A stretch of DNA of 64,000 nucleotides from DATHTS01 sp041940425 (GCA_041940425.1 JBGTSF010000005.1:42757-106756), one strand, 5' to 3'. Positions 1 to 8,826 are shown, counted from the first letter of the stretch. Made by a program: numbers and translations. The notes: generated from the letters alone by a model not told the origin.

Positions 1-266
1 ATCTCGCCATCGAATGGGGCAGATACGGCATCCGCGTCAACGGCATCGCGCCCGGACCGATCGCCGACACCGAAGGAATGAAACGTCTCGTTCCCGCGCC
101 CGTCAAGGAAAGGCTAGAGAAAAAAATTCCTCTGCAAAGATTCGGTTATATTAAAGATATCGAAATGGCGGCACTCTTTTTATGTTCCGACGCGGCAAGT
201 TATATCAACGGCGTAACGCTCGTCGTGGACGGCGGACACTGGCTGACCGGAACGGCTTTGGGTTGA
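1..266 (+). CDS. SDR-family oxidoreductase, C-terminal part (5' end outside window)
   Basis: The reading frame is open from base 3 to the TGA at 264-266, giving about 87 residues of C-terminus. The visible part has the typical late short-chain dehydrogenase signature: a WGRYGIRVN stretch followed by IAPGPIADTEGM, then the closing segment SYINGVTLVVDGG. The GPI...T.GM arrangement with an early WG resembles 2,4-dienoyl-CoA reductase-like SDRs (peroxisomal DECR or FadH-like), which act on fatty acid beta-oxidation intermediates with NADPH. The catalytic Ser-Tyr-Lys and the Rossmann glycine motif lie upstream of the window, so substrate and exact subfamily cannot be confirmed. The family call is strong and the DECR assignment is inference. 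Confidence 0.85.
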   Translation, partial: LAIEWGRYGIRVNGIAPGPIADTEGMKRLVPAPVKERLEKKIPLQRFGYIKDIEMAALFLCSDAASYINGVTLVVDGGHWLTGTALG

Positions 267-336
267 TTTTCCCATTTACAAAAAAGGCTTGTCATAAAGA
301 TTCGACTATACTTTGAAAATAAAAAACCGGAATTTC

Positions 337-373
337 GCCGGGATGCGTGCGCTCCCGGCAATAAAGTATTTTT
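337..373. terminator. Probable bidirectional intrinsic terminator
   Basis: A 7-bp perfect stem (GCCGGGA 337-343, TCCCGGC 353-359) with a 9-nt loop lies between two convergent genes. On the + strand it is followed by an A/T-rich tail with TTTTT at 369-373. On the - strand the hairpin is followed by a T-rich stretch (complement of 321-326). Its position between gene ends supports a terminator shared by the SDR gene and the secreted-protein operon. Confidence 0.55.
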
Positions 374-396
374 CCCTCACGCTGATTCGAAATTGT

Positions 397-2106
397 CTAA
401 TTTGAATTTATCCGGTTAAAATTTCGCATTCTGAAATTTTGATTCGTCTGCACATTCGACGGATTAAGCAGGTTTTGCGCGATCCTCAGGCGGATTTCGA
501 TGCGGAATTCCGGTCTTGCGAATTTATCTCCGAGATTTTTCAGACGTTTGAGATCGGCTTCGGCGAGTTCCTGCAAATTATTCCCGTTGATAGAAACGTA
601 GTTGGTAAACTGGCGGCTCGAACCGCTCATGATCATCTCGCCGTTCTCGACCATCCGGGAATTTCCGCTGAATTCGTTGACTTTGATAAAACCTTCGATC
701 ACGTCGTTGAGCCGGTAGATCATATTTTCGAGAATCGCAAACGATTTGTCCGCGTTGACGCTCGCGTAGGCGGTTGCCAGATTGCGGTTTTCGGTAAAAT
801 CGCGTCTTTCTTTCGGCTGTAAATTAACAAGGCGTTCGGCGTCCGACAGTAAAACTCCGGCGAGTTCGTCCTGTCCGGCTTTCTGCGCCTGCCGGGAAAG
901 CGAGATCAGATTTGAAACGCGGAAACTGTTATTATTGACCGCCAGAATTTTCGCCCGCGTTTCGTTGATGAGTTTGATTTTTTCTTCGTCCGAAGCGTTT
1001 TCGTCCTGCAAACCTTTCAGCGATTCGGTGATTTCCTTCTGCGCGTTCGAACGCGCCTCGTTTATTTTCTGCCACGACGATGATTGCGAACGGTTGTTTC
1101 TCGACGAATTATTGGTCGTGTTTCTTCTCGAATTATTTTGATTCGCCCGCGCTTCGACGGCTTGTTTGACGAGCGCGGCTTTTTGCGGCGCGTATTGTTC
1201 GATCAAATTCATCGCCTGGTTCGAAGTTCGGCGCGATGAAGAATTGATGATCGAATCGGCGAGAATTCCCGCCAGGTCGCGCATCGTGAGTTCGTCAAAA
1301 AGCGGTTTGCGGTTTCCCGACGCGTCTTTCGCAACCGCCTGCAGATTCGAACTTCCCTGCCGCAAAAGACCGATCAAAACCCAGCTCGAAACCGAACCTT
1401 TCGCGGATTTCACTTTATCAACGACTTCTTTTCCGAAAGCGATTCCTTTGGCTTCGTCCTTGTTGTAGATTTGCTGGAGAAGCGTCGTAACGTCGTAGCT
1501 GACACCTTTTGAAAGGCGTTCGCGTCCGAGTTCGAGAGCCTTGTTTACATCCTGCCGCGCGACTTTTCCGGCAATCATCGTTTTCAAACTCGTGTCCGAC
1601 TGCTCGAATCTTTTGGCGAATTCGGGATTAGTGACGAGCGCGGCGGTTTCGCCCAAAACGCGCGAAGCCCATTCCGCATCGTGATTTGCAATGCTGTTGA
1701 CGAGCGTCGAGCGCGTCTGAAAAATGCGGTTCGATTTGTTTCTCACATCGGAAAACGATTCGGCGTTCGTCCATTCGGTTTCGGGCTGGTTCGTCATCCG
1801 GTTAAGCATTGCGTCAATCTGCGTGATCTCTCTTTTGAGTTCTTCGACCGCATAAGAAAACATCGCGCGCGCCTGCGTTTCGTCCAGTTCCCAAACCATC
1901 CCGGCGATTCTGATCGTATAGCTCAAACGATTTTCCGGCGAGGCGAGCGACGGGATCATCGCCGATGTTTCGCCCAAAATTTCAGCCGCCGCTTCTTTGA
2001 ATTCGGCTTGTTTTTCGTCTGTTTCCTGCTCGATTTCGGTTTGAGCCAGTGAAATTTGGGAAAAGAAACAAACTAAAATAAAAAGCGAAACTATCTTTTT
2101 TTGCAT
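397..2106 (-). CDS. Secreted protein of unknown function, paralogue of the gene at 2120-3841
   Basis: About 569 residues. The start is taken at the ATG at 2104-2106, because AGGAG lies 9 nt upstream and the protein then begins with a clean signal peptide (MQKKIVSLFILVCFFSQ, then a cleavage region ending SLAQ). An earlier in-frame start at 2133 overlaps the upstream gene and has no ribosome site. The mature protein is charged and mostly helical, with a central low-complexity Asn/Arg/Ser stretch (QNNSRRNTTNNSSRNNRSQ) around residues 325-345. It aligns by eye with its neighbour: both have a PENR motif near the N-terminus, then an (E/D)(T/R)(Q/E)AR(A/V)MF motif, and a C-terminal A(Y/Q)V(N/D)A(D/E)KSF.ILE block. 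It is probably exported to the periplasm or surface. I recognise no characterised domain. It sits 13 nt downstream of its paralogue, so the two are likely co-transcribed. Confidence 0.8.
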   Translation of the reverse strand: MQKKIVSLFILVCFFSQISLAQTEIEQETDEKQAEFKEAAAEILGETSAMIPSLASPENRLSYTIRIAGMVWELDETQARAMFSYAVEELKREITQIDAMLNRMTNQPETEWTNAESFSDVRNKSNRIFQTRSTLVNSIANHDAEWASRVLGETAALVTNPEFAKRFEQSDTSLKTMIAGKVARQDVNKALELGRERLSKGVSYDVTTLLQQIYNKDEAKGIAFGKEVVDKVKSAKGSVSSWVLIGLLRQGSSNLQAVAKDASGNRKPLFDELTMRDLAGILADSIINSSSRRTSNQAMNLIEQYAPQKAALVKQAVEARANQNNSRRNTTNNSSRNNRSQSSSWQKINEARSNAQKEITESLKGLQDENASDEEKIKLINETRAKILAVNNNSFRVSNLISLSRQAQKAGQDELAGVLLSDAERLVNLQPKERRDFTENRNLATAYASVNADKSFAILENMIYRLNDVIEGFIKVNEFSGNSRMVENGEMIMSGSSRQFTNYVSINGNNLQELAEADLKRLKNLGDKFARPEFRIEIRLRIAQNLLNPSNVQTNQNFRMRNFNRINSN

Positions 2107-2119
2107 TTCTAAAAACTCC

Positions 2120-3841
2120 TTATGAATCGTCAATCTCGGTCAATTCCTTATCTAGTGATGCCTTTTTTTCGTCGAAGACTGCCCGCAAAATGAGCATTTT
2201 CGCCAGGATTCGGACTTCCGGTCGGTCGAATTTGTTCGAGAGGTTTCTCATCCGCGCGAAATCGGCTTCCGAAAGGGTGCGGATCGTCGGCTCGCTCGCG
2301 CCGAGACCGGCGATCAGACCGCGCGTCATTCCGCCGCCGCCGAAACCGCTGACCTGAACTTCGCCGTCTTCGATGATCTCGCCGTTGACATCAATAAATT
2401 CGGCGACTTTGATAAACGCCGCGATCGTGTCGTTGAGATTGTAAACCGCCGTTTCCAAAATCGGGAAAGATTTTTCCGCGTCAACCTGCGCGTAGCCGCT
2501 CGCCAGCGTCCACAACTGCAAATAATCAATGTAATTTTTCGGCGTGTTGCTGACGAACGACTCGGCTTGTTTCATAAACTGCAATGCCAAATCTTTGTCG
2601 CCCGATTTGGCGATCTGCGCCGCCAGACCGCTCAGAGCCGCGATCTTCGCCGTCGGGTCGTCAATGCCGTCAATCATTTTCTGCGCTTCGCTGATCGCCG
2701 CGGTGCGCTGTTCGCCGGAAAGCTCGCTCGTCACAGCGGTCTTCATCTCTTCGATCTTTTCTTCCTGCTTATCTTTTTCGAGCTGTTCTTTTACGTATCT
2801 ATCGGCAATCGCATCTGTCAAAGCGGTTTCCGAATTCGTATTACTGTTTGCGGCGGCAACCGTCGCGGTTTTCATTCTCTGGCGAATCTGCGCGGCGCGA
2901 TTCGGCAAAAGTTTTTCGATGTTATTAATCGTTTCGCTGTTTGAAGCGAGAGTTTCGAGATTCTGACTCAACAAATTCCGCGCCGCCGCTTCCGCCAGAT
3001 CGCGCAAATCCGAGTCGCTGAACATTCTTTTCCGAGTCGGTTTATCCTTGACCGAATCCCGATTTTCGATTCCCAGAGACAACGCTCTGCTCACAAAATA
3101 GAAATTCTCCGCATCGTCACTGTCGGCTCGCAGTTTTCGCACGATGTCTTCGGCAAACGCCGCGCCGCTGTCGGCATCTTTCTTGTAGATTTTTTTCAAA
3201 AGTTCGAGATGATTGTTGTTCACACCTTTCGCCAGACTTTTTCGTCCGAATTCCAAGCCTTTCGCCGCGTCCTGTTCGGCGACCGCCTGAAGAAGCTGCA
3301 TCTCGAAATAGCCGTCCTGCTGTTTGATCTGCTCCTGAAATTTCGCGTTGGTGATCGCCGACGCGGTATCGGTAAAAAACGAATAAGCGAGAAGCGCGTC
3401 GTGTTCGCTTAGGGCGGAAGCGATCTGCTGGCGGACACTCATCGCTTTGCCGAATTTTCTGTGAATTTCCGCCTGCCTGCCCGCGCCGCGCACGAACGGG
3501 ATATTGTAGATTTCAGAATTTTCGTCCAATTCTATTGAATTTATCTGCGCGTTGAGATTGACCAGCAGTTGGCGAAAATCGTTCGTTACGGCGTTGAACA
3601 TCACGCGGGCTTCGCGTTCGTCGTGAAACCACATCAGGCTGGCGAGTTCGGCATGAAAGCCGATGCGGTTTTCCGGCGTTCGCAGGTTGATGATCTCGGA
3701 CGAGGTTTCGCGCAAAAAAGAGAGCGCGTTTTCCTGCAGTTTTGCCGCCTTTTCCTTTTTTTCCGCGTCCGGCGTCTGCGCCGAAACAAAAATTGTTAAT
3801 GAGAAAATTATCAGAAAATTGACGGTTATTTTATTCAGCAT
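2120..3841 (-). CDS. Secreted protein of unknown function, first gene of a tandem paralogous pair
   Basis: About 573 residues from the ATG at 3839-3841. This start is chosen because AGGAG lies 9 nt upstream and the protein then opens with a signal peptide (MLNKITVNFLIIFSLTIFVSAQ). A longer frame starting at 3979 would overlap the divergent ankyrin gene. The mature chain is helical and acidic/basic, with a coiled-coil-like segment (KDKQEEKIEEMK) in its second half. Blocks shared with the downstream paralogue (PENR near residue 50, AEKSFPILETAVYNLNDTI in the last third) point to gene duplication. The paralogue's Shine-Dalgarno sequence overlaps this gene's 3' end, so translational coupling is likely. 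Function unknown; no enzyme motif is visible. Confidence 0.8.
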   Translation of the reverse strand: MLNKITVNFLIIFSLTIFVSAQTPDAEKKEKAAKLQENALSFLRETSSEIINLRTPENRIGFHAELASLMWFHDEREARVMFNAVTNDFRQLLVNLNAQINSIELDENSEIYNIPFVRGAGRQAEIHRKFGKAMSVRQQIASALSEHDALLAYSFFTDTASAITNAKFQEQIKQQDGYFEMQLLQAVAEQDAAKGLEFGRKSLAKGVNNNHLELLKKIYKKDADSGAAFAEDIVRKLRADSDDAENFYFVSRALSLGIENRDSVKDKPTRKRMFSDSDLRDLAEAAARNLLSQNLETLASNSETINNIEKLLPNRAAQIRQRMKTATVAAANSNTNSETALTDAIADRYVKEQLEKDKQEEKIEEMKTAVTSELSGEQRTAAISEAQKMIDGIDDPTAKIAALSGLAAQIAKSGDKDLALQFMKQAESFVSNTPKNYIDYLQLWTLASGYAQVDAEKSFPILETAVYNLNDTIAAFIKVAEFIDVNGEIIEDGEVQVSGFGGGGMTRGLIAGLGASEPTIRTLSEADFARMRNLSNKFDRPEVRILAKMLILRAVFDEKKASLDKELTEIDDS

Positions 3842-3978
3842 TTTGGAGTTCTCCTTAGAGTTATACGAGTTTTCGGATATTTGAAATAGTATCGTCAAAA
3901 CCTTTTTGCGACAAGCGATTCTGGACAATCCGCCCGCTCTGGATTTAAGATTGAGCGAAAAGAAAGGGAGATTTTGCA

Positions 3979-4815
3979 ATGAAAATGGGAAAAACTTTTT
4001 TGACCTCGATTTGTTTTTTTATCTTCGCGGTCGCGTTTCTCGCCTGCGGCGCGCGCCCGGACGAAACCTCGCCGGAAATGGCGCAGAACGTTTTGAAACT
4101 GCGCGGCTTTAAGTTTACCGAACCCGAATTTTTCAGGGCGATGAATAATGAAGACGCGGTTGCCGTCCGCGGTTTTCTGCAAGCCGGGATCAATCCGAAC
4201 GCGAAAAACGACAAGGGCGAAACGGCTTTAACCTACGCGATTCGCTACAAAGACCCGAAAATCACGAATCTTCTGGTTGAAAAAGCCGATCTGAATATGC
4301 GCGACAACAATGGCAACACGCCGCTTTACGTCGCTATCAAAAATAAGAAAGAAGACCTTTTCGAACTGCTTCTGGAAAAGGGCGCGGACGTTAATTCGAG
4401 CGGTGCGCCGGGCGAGAATACAAAAAACCAAACCGCGCTTTACGTCGCCATTATTCAGGGACGCGAAGATTTGATACTGAAACTTTTAGATAAAGGCGCG
4501 GATCCGAATATCGCCGACAGCGCGGGCGCACTGCCTCTGTCGGAAGCCGTTCTGCGGCGCGATGCCAATCCGCGCGTCGTCAAGATGCTTCTCGACAAAG
4601 GGGCGAATCCGAACGCGCAGGAGACGGACGGCACGACGCCGCTGATGTATGCGGCGGAAAATAATCAGATCAACCCGGAAACGCGAAACGAGATAGTTCA
4701 GCTTCTTTTGGACAAAGGCGCGGACAAAACGATCAAGGACAAAGAAGGCAAAACCGCCGTAGATTGGGCGAAAAAAGGCGGCAATAAAAATACCGTCGAG
4801 CTTTTGCAAAAATAG
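3979..4815 (+). CDS. Ankyrin-repeat lipoprotein
   Basis: 278 residues. GGGAG lies 9 nt upstream of the ATG. The N-terminus is a lipoprotein-type signal (hydrophobic core ICFFIFAVAFLACGA with the lipobox cysteine near residue 23), so the protein is probably membrane-anchored and faces the periplasm. From about residue 50 to the end there are six to seven ankyrin repeats, recognisable by recurring GxTPLxxAI...LL..GAD.N units (NNGNTPLYVAIKNKKEDLF, DGTTPLMYAAE). Ankyrin repeats bind proteins; no partner can be inferred. The gene is transcribed divergently from the secreted pair and the shared promoter region is only about 137 bp. Its 3' flank carries the long inverted repeat at 4823-4950. Confidence 0.9.
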   Translation: MKMGKTFLTSICFFIFAVAFLACGARPDETSPEMAQNVLKLRGFKFTEPEFFRAMNNEDAVAVRGFLQAGINPNAKNDKGETALTYAIRYKDPKITNLLVEKADLNMRDNNGNTPLYVAIKNKKEDLFELLLEKGADVNSSGAPGENTKNQTALYVAIIQGREDLILKLLDKGADPNIADSAGALPLSEAVLRRDANPRVVKMLLDKGANPNAQETDGTTPLMYAAENNQINPETRNEIVQLLLDKGADKTIKDKEGKTAVDWAKKGGNKNTVELLQK

Positions 4816-4822
4816 GTTTTTA

Positions 4823-4950
4823 TCCACAGATAAACACAGATGAACACAGATAAGAATAGATTTTTTAATACTAAAAACAAATTCTGTTTATTTTTCTATC
4901 CGGTTTTGATTTCTTTCAAAAATCTGTGTTCATCTGTGTTTATCTGTGGA
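4823..4950. repeat. Long inverted repeat made of 10-bp iterated words
   Basis: Two perfectly complementary 29-bp arms (4823-4851 and 4922-4950) enclose a 70-bp AT-rich spacer. The right arm reads as three 10-bp words, ATCTGTGTTC, ATCTGTGTTT and ATCTGTGGAC; the left arm is the complement. It fills the gap between the ankyrin gene and marC. As RNA it would form a very stable hairpin. A related single arm occurs at 5672-5700. Confidence 0.9.
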
Positions 4951-4970
4951 CAATTTCTTGATTTATTCCG

Positions 4971-5576
4971 ATGACGATACTTTCCGCCGCATTGCTTTTA
5001 TTTCTCGTAATGGACCCGCTCGGGAATATTCCGCTTTTTATGACGACGCTCAAAAAAGTGGAACCCAAGCGGCAGAGAAAAGTCGTTATCCGCGAGTTGA
5101 TAATCGCTCTGATCGTTCTCGTCGGATTTTTGTTTCTCGGTCAATATCTTCTTCAGGCACTGCATCTTTCGCAGACGGCTCTGACGACTGCGGGCGGAAT
5201 TATTTTGATGATCATTGCGATAAAAATGATCTTTCCGGCGACTCACGCCCCGCTCAAAGAAGATGTCGAAGGCGAACCGTTTATCGTGCCGCTGGCGATT
5301 CCGTATGTCGCCGGACCGTCGGCGATGGCGACCGCGCTTCTGATGATGAGCAACGAGCCGGCGCGCTGGGCGGATTGGCTCGTTGCGGTTTTCATCGCGT
5401 GGTTCGTCTCGGCTCTGATAATTTATTTTTCGAGTTATTTTGTCCGATTCTTGGGCGAAAAAGGTCTAATCGCAATCGAACGCCTGATGGGAATGATTCT
5501 TATCACGGTCGCCGTCCAGATGCTTCTGACGGGAATCGCCGAATTTGTCGGCAAATCAATTTCCGTCGCCAACTAA
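4971..5576 (+). CDS. MarC family integral membrane protein
   Basis: 201 residues, the usual length for the MarC/UPF0056 family. The N-terminal MDPLGNIPLF motif in the first helix and the AIPYVAGPSAMAT motif around residue 105-117 are family signatures. About six hydrophobic segments place it in the inner membrane. The family's transport substrate is unresolved; E. coli MarC was once linked to antibiotic resistance, and that link has been withdrawn. The ATG sits 20 nt after a large inverted repeat, and there is no clear Shine-Dalgarno sequence. It is followed by miaA on the same strand after a 110-bp gap that contains another repeat. Confidence 0.9.
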   Translation: MTILSAALLLFLVMDPLGNIPLFMTTLKKVEPKRQRKVVIRELIIALIVLVGFLFLGQYLLQALHLSQTALTTAGGIILMIIAIKMIFPATHAPLKEDVEGEPFIVPLAIPYVAGPSAMATALLMMSNEPARWADWLVAVFIAWFVSALIIYFSSYFVRFLGEKGLIAIERLMGMILITVAVQMLLTGIAEFVGKSISVAN

Positions 5577-5667
5577 AAAAATGAAATTTTCCCGTAATCA
5601 AATTACCGGCTCGCTCGTTATTTTATTTTTGATATTAATTTTCACACTTATCCGTTTTCTGAAATAA

Positions 5668-5706
5668 AAAATCTCTGTGTTACTCTGTGTCCTCTGTGGC
5701 TAAAAA
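5668..5706 (+). repeat. Single-arm 10-bp word repeat overlapping the miaA start
   Basis: CTCTGTGTTA, CTCTGTGTCC and TCTGTGGC follow one another from 5673, flanked by A-runs. The words match the right arm of the repeat at 4922-4950 apart from single-base changes (TCTGTGG is the common end). No complementary arm is present nearby. The repeat covers the only possible start codons of miaA. Confidence 0.8.
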
Positions 5707-6634
5707 AACCGAAAAACCGATCTACGCCATTGCCGGACCGACCGCTTCGGGCAAAACCGATTTGGCGGTCGCGCTCGCTCTGCATCTCGGAAATGCGGAA
5801 ATAATCAATTTCGACTCCGTTCAAATTTATAAAGAGATCGAAATTGCGACGGCAAAGCCTTCGGCAGAAGAAAAGCGCGGCGTGAAACATCATCTGATTG
5901 ATTACGTTTCGCCCGAAACGAATTACACTGCCGCCGATTGGGCGCGCGACGCGGCGGAAAAGATCAAAGAGATCGAATCGCGCGGCAAGACCGTTATCAT
6001 GGTCGGCGGAACCGGATTTTATTTGAGAACTCTGAAGAATCCATTTTTTGAAAGTCCGCCGACCGATGAAAATTTAAGAAAGAGATTCAGAAAAATAAAA
6101 GAAAAAAAAGGCGCGGAGCATCTTTATAAATTGCTGCAAAAAGTTGATCCGAAAATGGCAGAAAAACTTTTCCCGCGCGATTATGTCCGCACAATGCGTG
6201 GTCTGGAAGTCTTTTTTCAGACCGGAAAACGGCTTTCCGAGATTCAGCCCGAAAGAAAAGAGCCGCCCGAATTTGCCGACAGAATAAAAATTTTTGTGCT
6301 GAATCCGCCGCGTAATCTGCTTTATGAAAAAATAAACGAGCGCGCCGAAATTCATTTTGAAAAAGGTTTAGTCGAAGAAGTAAAAAATTTGCGCGAAAAA
6401 GGCGTGCGCGACGACACGAACGCGCTCGGCGCGCACGGTTATCGGAGAGTCTGCGAATTTTTGCGCGGCGAACGCTCGCTGGAAAGCGCGATTGAGCAAA
6501 CCAAACAAGACGTGAGGAATTATGCCAAACGTCAATTAACCTGGTTTCGGCGCGAAAAGGACGCGATCTGGCTTGACGGTTTCGGCAATGAGCCGGAAAC
6601 GCTTGAAAAACTGCTCCAAACTCTTAAAATTTAA
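5687..6634 (+). CDS. miaA: tRNA dimethylallyltransferase
   Basis: 315 residues. MiaA transfers a dimethylallyl group to N6 of A37 in tRNAs reading UNN codons. The P-loop GPTASGKT is at residues 17-24, followed by the family's DSVQIYKE (substrate tRNA and DMAPP region), HHLIDYV and VGGTGFYLRTL motifs, and the C-terminal RQLTWFRRE. Length is normal. Translation must begin at GTG 5687 or GTG 5696: a TGA at 5660-5662 closes the frame upstream and no ATG precedes the P-loop. Both GTGs lie in a dispersed repeat and no Shine-Dalgarno sequence is visible. The next gene is hfq, the classical miaA-hfq order. Confidence 0.95.
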   Translation: MSSVAKKTEKPIYAIAGPTASGKTDLAVALALHLGNAEIINFDSVQIYKEIEIATAKPSAEEKRGVKHHLIDYVSPETNYTAADWARDAAEKIKEIESRGKTVIMVGGTGFYLRTLKNPFFESPPTDENLRKRFRKIKEKKGAEHLYKLLQKVDPKMAEKLFPRDYVRTMRGLEVFFQTGKRLSEIQPERKEPPEFADRIKIFVLNPPRNLLYEKINERAEIHFEKGLVEEVKNLREKGVRDDTNALGAHGYRRVCEFLRGERSLESAIEQTKQDVRNYAKRQLTWFRREKDAIWLDGFGNEPETLEKLLQTLKI

Positions 6635-6727
6635 ACGCTTGTGAAATAATTCTTGTTTGTCAGCCGATTTGTGCTTATAATCTATAAATTGCTATTGGTA
6701 AATTTTGATTATAAAAGAGAAAAGGCT

Positions 6728-6955
6728 ATGGAAAAATCTGCGGGGCAAAACATACAGGATGCGTTTCTAAACACGGCACGAAGGGATAAAACTACTGTCA
6801 CGATTCATCTCCTGCCCGGCTCGACTCTGACCGGCAGGATCAGGAGTTTTGATAAATTTTCGGTTTTACTTGACGCGAACGGGCAGGATTTCTTGATTTT
6901 CAAACACGCCATTTCAACCATCACCATTGAAAGAAAGCGTTCGGATAACGAGTAG
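6728..6955 (+). CDS. hfq: RNA chaperone Hfq
   Basis: 75 residues from the ATG at 6728, chosen because the Hfq fold begins right after it (AGQNIQDAFLNTARRDK). The Sm1 region (VTIHLLPGSTLTGRIRSFD KFSVLL, split here for length) is followed by the Sm2 signature FKHAISTI, equivalent to the canonical YKHAIS loop that binds U-rich RNA 3' ends. Hfq forms hexamers and helps small RNAs pair with mRNAs. A purine-rich GAGAAAAGG stands just upstream. The gene lies between miaA (93 bp before) and tmk (6 bp after), so it is probably co-transcribed with tmk. Confidence 0.95.
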   Translation: MEKSAGQNIQDAFLNTARRDKTTVTIHLLPGSTLTGRIRSFDKFSVLLDANGQDFLIFKHAISTITIERKRSDNE

Positions 6956-6961
6956 GGGATT

Positions 6962-7591
6962 TTGCGCGGGAAATTTATAACATTCGAAGGCATTGACGGG
7001 AGCGGGAAATCCACGCAACTGCGAATGCTCGCCAGCGATTTGCGTGTGCGCGGCTTAAATGTTCTGACGACGATGGAGCCGGGCGGAACGCCGCTCGGTC
7101 GCCGTCTGCGCGAAGCCTTTCTCGAAACCGAAGAAACGGTCGCGCCGATTGCCGAACTCCTGCTGTTCGCCGCCGACCGCGCCCAGCATGTCGAACTGCT
7201 CGTCAAGCCCGCGCTCGAAGAAGGCAAGATCGTCATTTCCGATCGCTATGCGGATGCGACTTTCGCTTATCAAGGCGCGGGACGCGGTTTTTCCGAAACG
7301 ATGGTCAATCAAATAATAAAAATTGCGACGAGCGGATTAAAGCCCGATCTGACTCTGTTTTTCGATGTCGCCATCGAAAAGGCTCTTCTGCGAACCGATT
7401 CGCGCGACGAAGCGGGCGAGCGGAAAAACCGTATGGATCTGGAAACGACGGAATTTTACTCGCGCGTCCGCGAAGCCTATCTGAAAATCGCCGCCAAAGA
7501 AAAAAAGCGTTTCCGAGTGATTGACGGAAACAGATCGGTCGCCGAAGTTCACGCGCAGGTTTTGGAGATCGTCAATAAATTTTTGGCGTAA
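6962..7591 (+). CDS. tmk: Thymidylate kinase
   Basis: 209 residues, typical length. It phosphorylates dTMP to dTDP with ATP in dTTP synthesis. The P-loop GIDGSGKST lies at residues 10-18, followed by the substrate-binding EPGGTPLG, the DRYADATFAYQG motif (DRY/H signature) and the lid-like region RTDSRDEAGERKNRMD. The start is a TTG at 6962 preceded by AGGGGA at a normal distance; no ATG is available before the P-loop. The gene starts 6 nt after hfq and is followed by holB, which fits a small DNA-metabolism cluster. Confidence 0.95.
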   Translation: MRGKFITFEGIDGSGKSTQLRMLASDLRVRGLNVLTTMEPGGTPLGRRLREAFLETEETVAPIAELLLFAADRAQHVELLVKPALEEGKIVISDRYADATFAYQGAGRGFSETMVNQIIKIATSGLKPDLTLFFDVAIEKALLRTDSRDEAGERKNRMDLETTEFYSRVREAYLKIAAKEKKRFRVIDGNRSVAEVHAQVLEIVNKFLA

Positions 7592-7600
7592 GAAGAATTC

Positions 7601-7663
7601 AAACAGGATGGACAGGATAAACGGGAAAAGACTAAAATCCTGTATATCCTGTTCATCCTGTTT
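7601..7663. repeat. Inverted repeat of 9-bp ATCCTGT-type words
   Basis: Arms at 7601-7619 and 7645-7663 are complementary with one mismatch around a 25-nt spacer. The right side reads ATCCTGTAT, ATCCTGTTC, ATCCTGTTT, a 9-bp period. It lies between tmk and holB on the same transcript, where it could form an intercistronic hairpin. No long T-run supports a terminator role. Confidence 0.85.
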
Positions 7664-7671
7664 TTATTTCA

Positions 7672-8706
7672 ATGCTAGATAAACTCATCGGAAACGATCA
7701 TATCAAAACGATTCTCAAACGCTTTATTGCAAATCGGCGCGTGCCGAATTCGCTTTTGTTTGCGGGCGAAGAAGGAATCGGCAAACGGCTTTTCGCGCTC
7801 GAATTCGCCAAATCTTTTGTCTGTCAAAATCTGCAAAACGGTGAGGCGTGCGATAACTGCGCGGCTTGCCGTCGGGCGGATGTTGTTGTTATTCCTACCC
7901 CGACCGATAAAAATAAAGACGAATTTAAAAAAGTATTTTTTACCGAACACCCCGACATCGGACACGTCGTGCCTTATAAAAGAACAATTTTGGTTGACGC
8001 GATCCGCAATCTCGAATTGGAAGCCAATTTCCGCCCGTATGAAGCCGAAAGCCGTTTTTTCATAATTGATCCGGCAGATAAGATGAATGATGAAGCCTCG
8101 AACGCACTTTTGAAAACTCTGGAAGAGCCGCCCGCCACGGCGCATATTTTTTTGGTTACGTCGCGCCCGAACGCTCTGCTTCCGACGATTCGTTCGCGTG
8201 TTCAAACTTTGCGATTCGCGCCGGTTGAAACGGGTGAAATTGAAAATCATTTGTTAAATACACAACAATTTTCCCAATCCGACGCGAAAATTCTCGCCAA
8301 ACTCGCGCACGGCAGACTCGGCAGCGCGCTCGAATTAGATTTGGAAAAATTCCGCGCCCGCCGCGAACTGATGTTCAAAGTTTTGCAAAGCCTTCTGCAG
8401 ACAAACGACCGAGCTGTCCTTCTGCAAACCGCCGAAGAAATTTCGGACGCGAAAAACAAGGACGATTTCGAAAAATACCTCGACGCACTGCAAACTCTCA
8501 TCCACGATGTCTGGACGTTAAAGATCGGCGGAACGGAGATCGTCAACGCCGACATCGAAAGCTATCTCAAAAGATTTTCCGAATCGGCTGACAGTAAAAA
8601 ACTTTCCGGTTGGCTCACGGAAATCGAACTGATGCGCGAACGCTTTGCCGTCAATATCAATAAAAAAATCTCGACCGACGCGCTGTTTATGCAGATGGCT
8701 AAATAG
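7672..8706 (+). CDS. holB: DNA polymerase III delta' subunit (clamp loader)
   Basis: 344 residues. It is the stator subunit of the clamp loader that places the sliding clamp on primed DNA. The Walker A-like GEEGIGKR is at residues 32-39. The zinc-binding cysteines (C51, C60, C63, C66 in CQN...CDNCAAC) and the sensor region (NALLKTLEEPPATAHIFLVT, then SRVQTLRF with the SRC-like motif) follow. DnaX/delta' family membership is clear; adjacency to tmk is the common bacterial arrangement for holB and supports delta' over DnaX. The C-terminal third is the helical collar domain. Confidence 0.92.
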   Translation: MLDKLIGNDHIKTILKRFIANRRVPNSLLFAGEEGIGKRLFALEFAKSFVCQNLQNGEACDNCAACRRADVVVIPTPTDKNKDEFKKVFFTEHPDIGHVVPYKRTILVDAIRNLELEANFRPYEAESRFFIIDPADKMNDEASNALLKTLEEPPATAHIFLVTSRPNALLPTIRSRVQTLRFAPVETGEIENHLLNTQQFSQSDAKILAKLAHGRLGSALELDLEKFRARRELMFKVLQSLLQTNDRAVLLQTAEEISDAKNKDDFEKYLDALQTLIHDVWTLKIGGTEIVNADIESYLKRFSESADSKKLSGWLTEIELMRERFAVNINKKISTDALFMQMAK

Positions 8707-8707
8707 A

Positions 8708-8735
8708 GTTCAAAGTTCAAAGTTCAAAGTTCAAA
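8708..8735 (+). repeat. Heptamer tandem GTTCAAA x4
   Basis: Four perfect copies of the 7-bp word GTTCAAA, followed by GTTTT, start 2 nt after the holB stop codon. There is no complementary arm. It matches the style of the heptamer arrays at 12480 and 18908. Confidence 0.9.
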
Positions 8736-8826
8736 GTTTTAAGACCATTTAACAGATTAAATTTTTCGTGCAAAATGCAACCGTTCGCGCTACAATCGTT
8801 TCCAAATCTACCGAGGCTTGAAATTT

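Noticed and set aside
7601..7663. Terminator between tmk and holB
   Set aside because: Complementary arms exist but the T-run is short and the genes are a common co-transcribed pair; listed as a repeat instead.
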